From: Candidatus Poseidoniia archaeon
GTDB taxonomy: Archaea; Thermoplasmatota; Poseidoniia; MGIII; CG-Epi1
Direction of reading: 5' to 3'
DNA: 5,762 nt
Assembly: GCA_029941645.1 (NCBI GenBank)
Contig: JAPYSZ010000030.1
Coordinates: forward strand, 1-5,762
In this document: positions 5,471 through 5,762 of the stretch, piece by piece
How the letters are laid out: every line of letters starts with the position of its first letter
How positions within the stretch are numbered: position 1 is the stretch's first letter
Notes under the pieces: generated by a model
Told to the model about the DNA's origin: nothing
What the model saw: the letters and a program-made list of their open reading frames with translations, nothing else
Database searches by the model: none
Translations under genes and position numbers: made by a program

Positions 5471-5762
5471 GTTCACTATGTCCTTCCAGTTTCAAATATT
5501 CCCTGGCTTCAGAAACAGTATAGAATGAGCCAGTTATCAGTGTTTTATGATTTTTTGAGTATTCCATAGCCTGTTTTACATTATTGAATTTTCTATAATT
5601 ATAGCCTAAATTTTGGCATACCGTTGCTAATTTATCAGATCCAACAGATCTTTCAGTTTCTAGATTACATACTAATATTTCACAACTTTTTGGTAAGCAA
5701 CCAATTATACTTTCAATATCTTTATCTTCCATTATACCTATAATAATCTTATCATATTCTTT
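5466..5762 (-). CDS. folC: Folylpolyglutamate/dihydrofolate synthase, C-terminal part (runs off the window end)
   Basis: The last 98 residues of a Mur-ligase-family enzyme are visible; the frame is open to the window edge, so the gene starts beyond it. FolC adds glutamate to folates, or to dihydropteroate, with ATP in the cytoplasm. The visible piece matches the C-terminal Rossmann-like domain: DKIIIGIMEDKDIESII at the window edge (the family's G-x-x-x-DKD motif), a strand with ILVCNLETERSVG, then TLITGSFYTVSEAREYL near the end, matching the family's (V)TGSLY-x(2)-(G/S)EA pattern. The ATP- and folate-binding N-terminal domain is not in view, so dihydrofolate synthase and folylpolyglutamate synthase activity cannot be told apart. 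An internal ATG at 5730-5732 is not the start, since conserved sequence continues upstream. The lipoprotein gene follows on the same strand after 26 bp but has its own promoter. Confidence 0.85.
   Translation of the reverse strand, partial: KEYDKIIIGIMEDKDIESIIGCLPKSCEILVCNLETERSVGSDKLATVCQNLGYNYRKFNNVKQAMEYSKNHKTLITGSFYTVSEAREYLKLEGHSEL

Noticed and set aside
1..5762. Search by eye for CRISPR repeats, tRNA genes, insertion sequences or integration sites
   Set aside because: No spaced direct repeats, cloverleaf-like segments, transposase frames or terminal inverted repeats were seen, and coding genes fill nearly the whole window.

Overview
The window reads as a compact, AT-rich archaeal chromosome segment. 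The best guess for the lineage is Marine Group II (Candidatus Poseidoniales) or a close relative. The archaeal assignment is firm: Pus10, ribosomal protein L21e, RNA polymerase subunit Rpo4 (RpoF) and a DUF655 protein lie in a row, a conserved archaeal gene order. TATA-box promoters and an archaeal-type lipoprotein agree with this. The lineage is inferred from the soluble HEAT-SAP protein with a DxDGDG linker, the folate ligase, the lipoprotein and the lack of long spacers; no marker gene here proves it.

Layout. Bases 1-400 (+) are the 3' end of asparaginyl-tRNA synthetase. It meets a HEAT-repeat/SAP protein (402-1145, -) tail to tail, with one base between the stop codons. A 64-bp divergent promoter region (1146-1209) then opens a five-gene (+) operon. 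Its genes are a glycerophosphodiester phosphodiesterase (1210-1917), pus10 (1910-3154), rpl21e (3147-3440), rpoF (3451-3948) and DUF655 (3952-4491). Two junctions overlap by exactly 8 nt and the others are 10 and 3 nt apart. DUF655 meets a lipoprotein gene (4492-5439, -) with its stop codon directly abutting the other. Upstream of the lipoprotein is the 3' end of folC (5466-5762, -), whose stop codon lies inside the lipoprotein's TATA box.

How the genes fit together. The operon core is information processing: tRNA pseudouridylation (Pus10), the large ribosomal subunit (L21e), the RNA polymerase stalk (Rpo4) and a putative nucleic-acid-binding protein with a helix-hairpin-helix (DUF655). The phosphodiesterase at its head is a lipid or glycerol enzyme and is the odd member. 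First genes of transcription units lack a Shine-Dalgarno and have TATA-like boxes about 25-31 bp before the start codon, suggesting leaderless or nearly leaderless mRNAs. The internal genes rpl21e and rpoF have clear Shine-Dalgarno sites.

Points most worth a second look: a CxxC...CxxC zinc-ribbon-like insertion in Rpo4; a HEAT-SAP protein with a calcium-loop-like linker but no signal peptide; an abrupt GC rise in the second half of pus10; the absence of ksgA after DUF655; and a promoter embedded in the folC stop codon. I found no mobile element, CRISPR array, RNA gene or clear defence system. No stretch longer than about 65 bases is free of genes.
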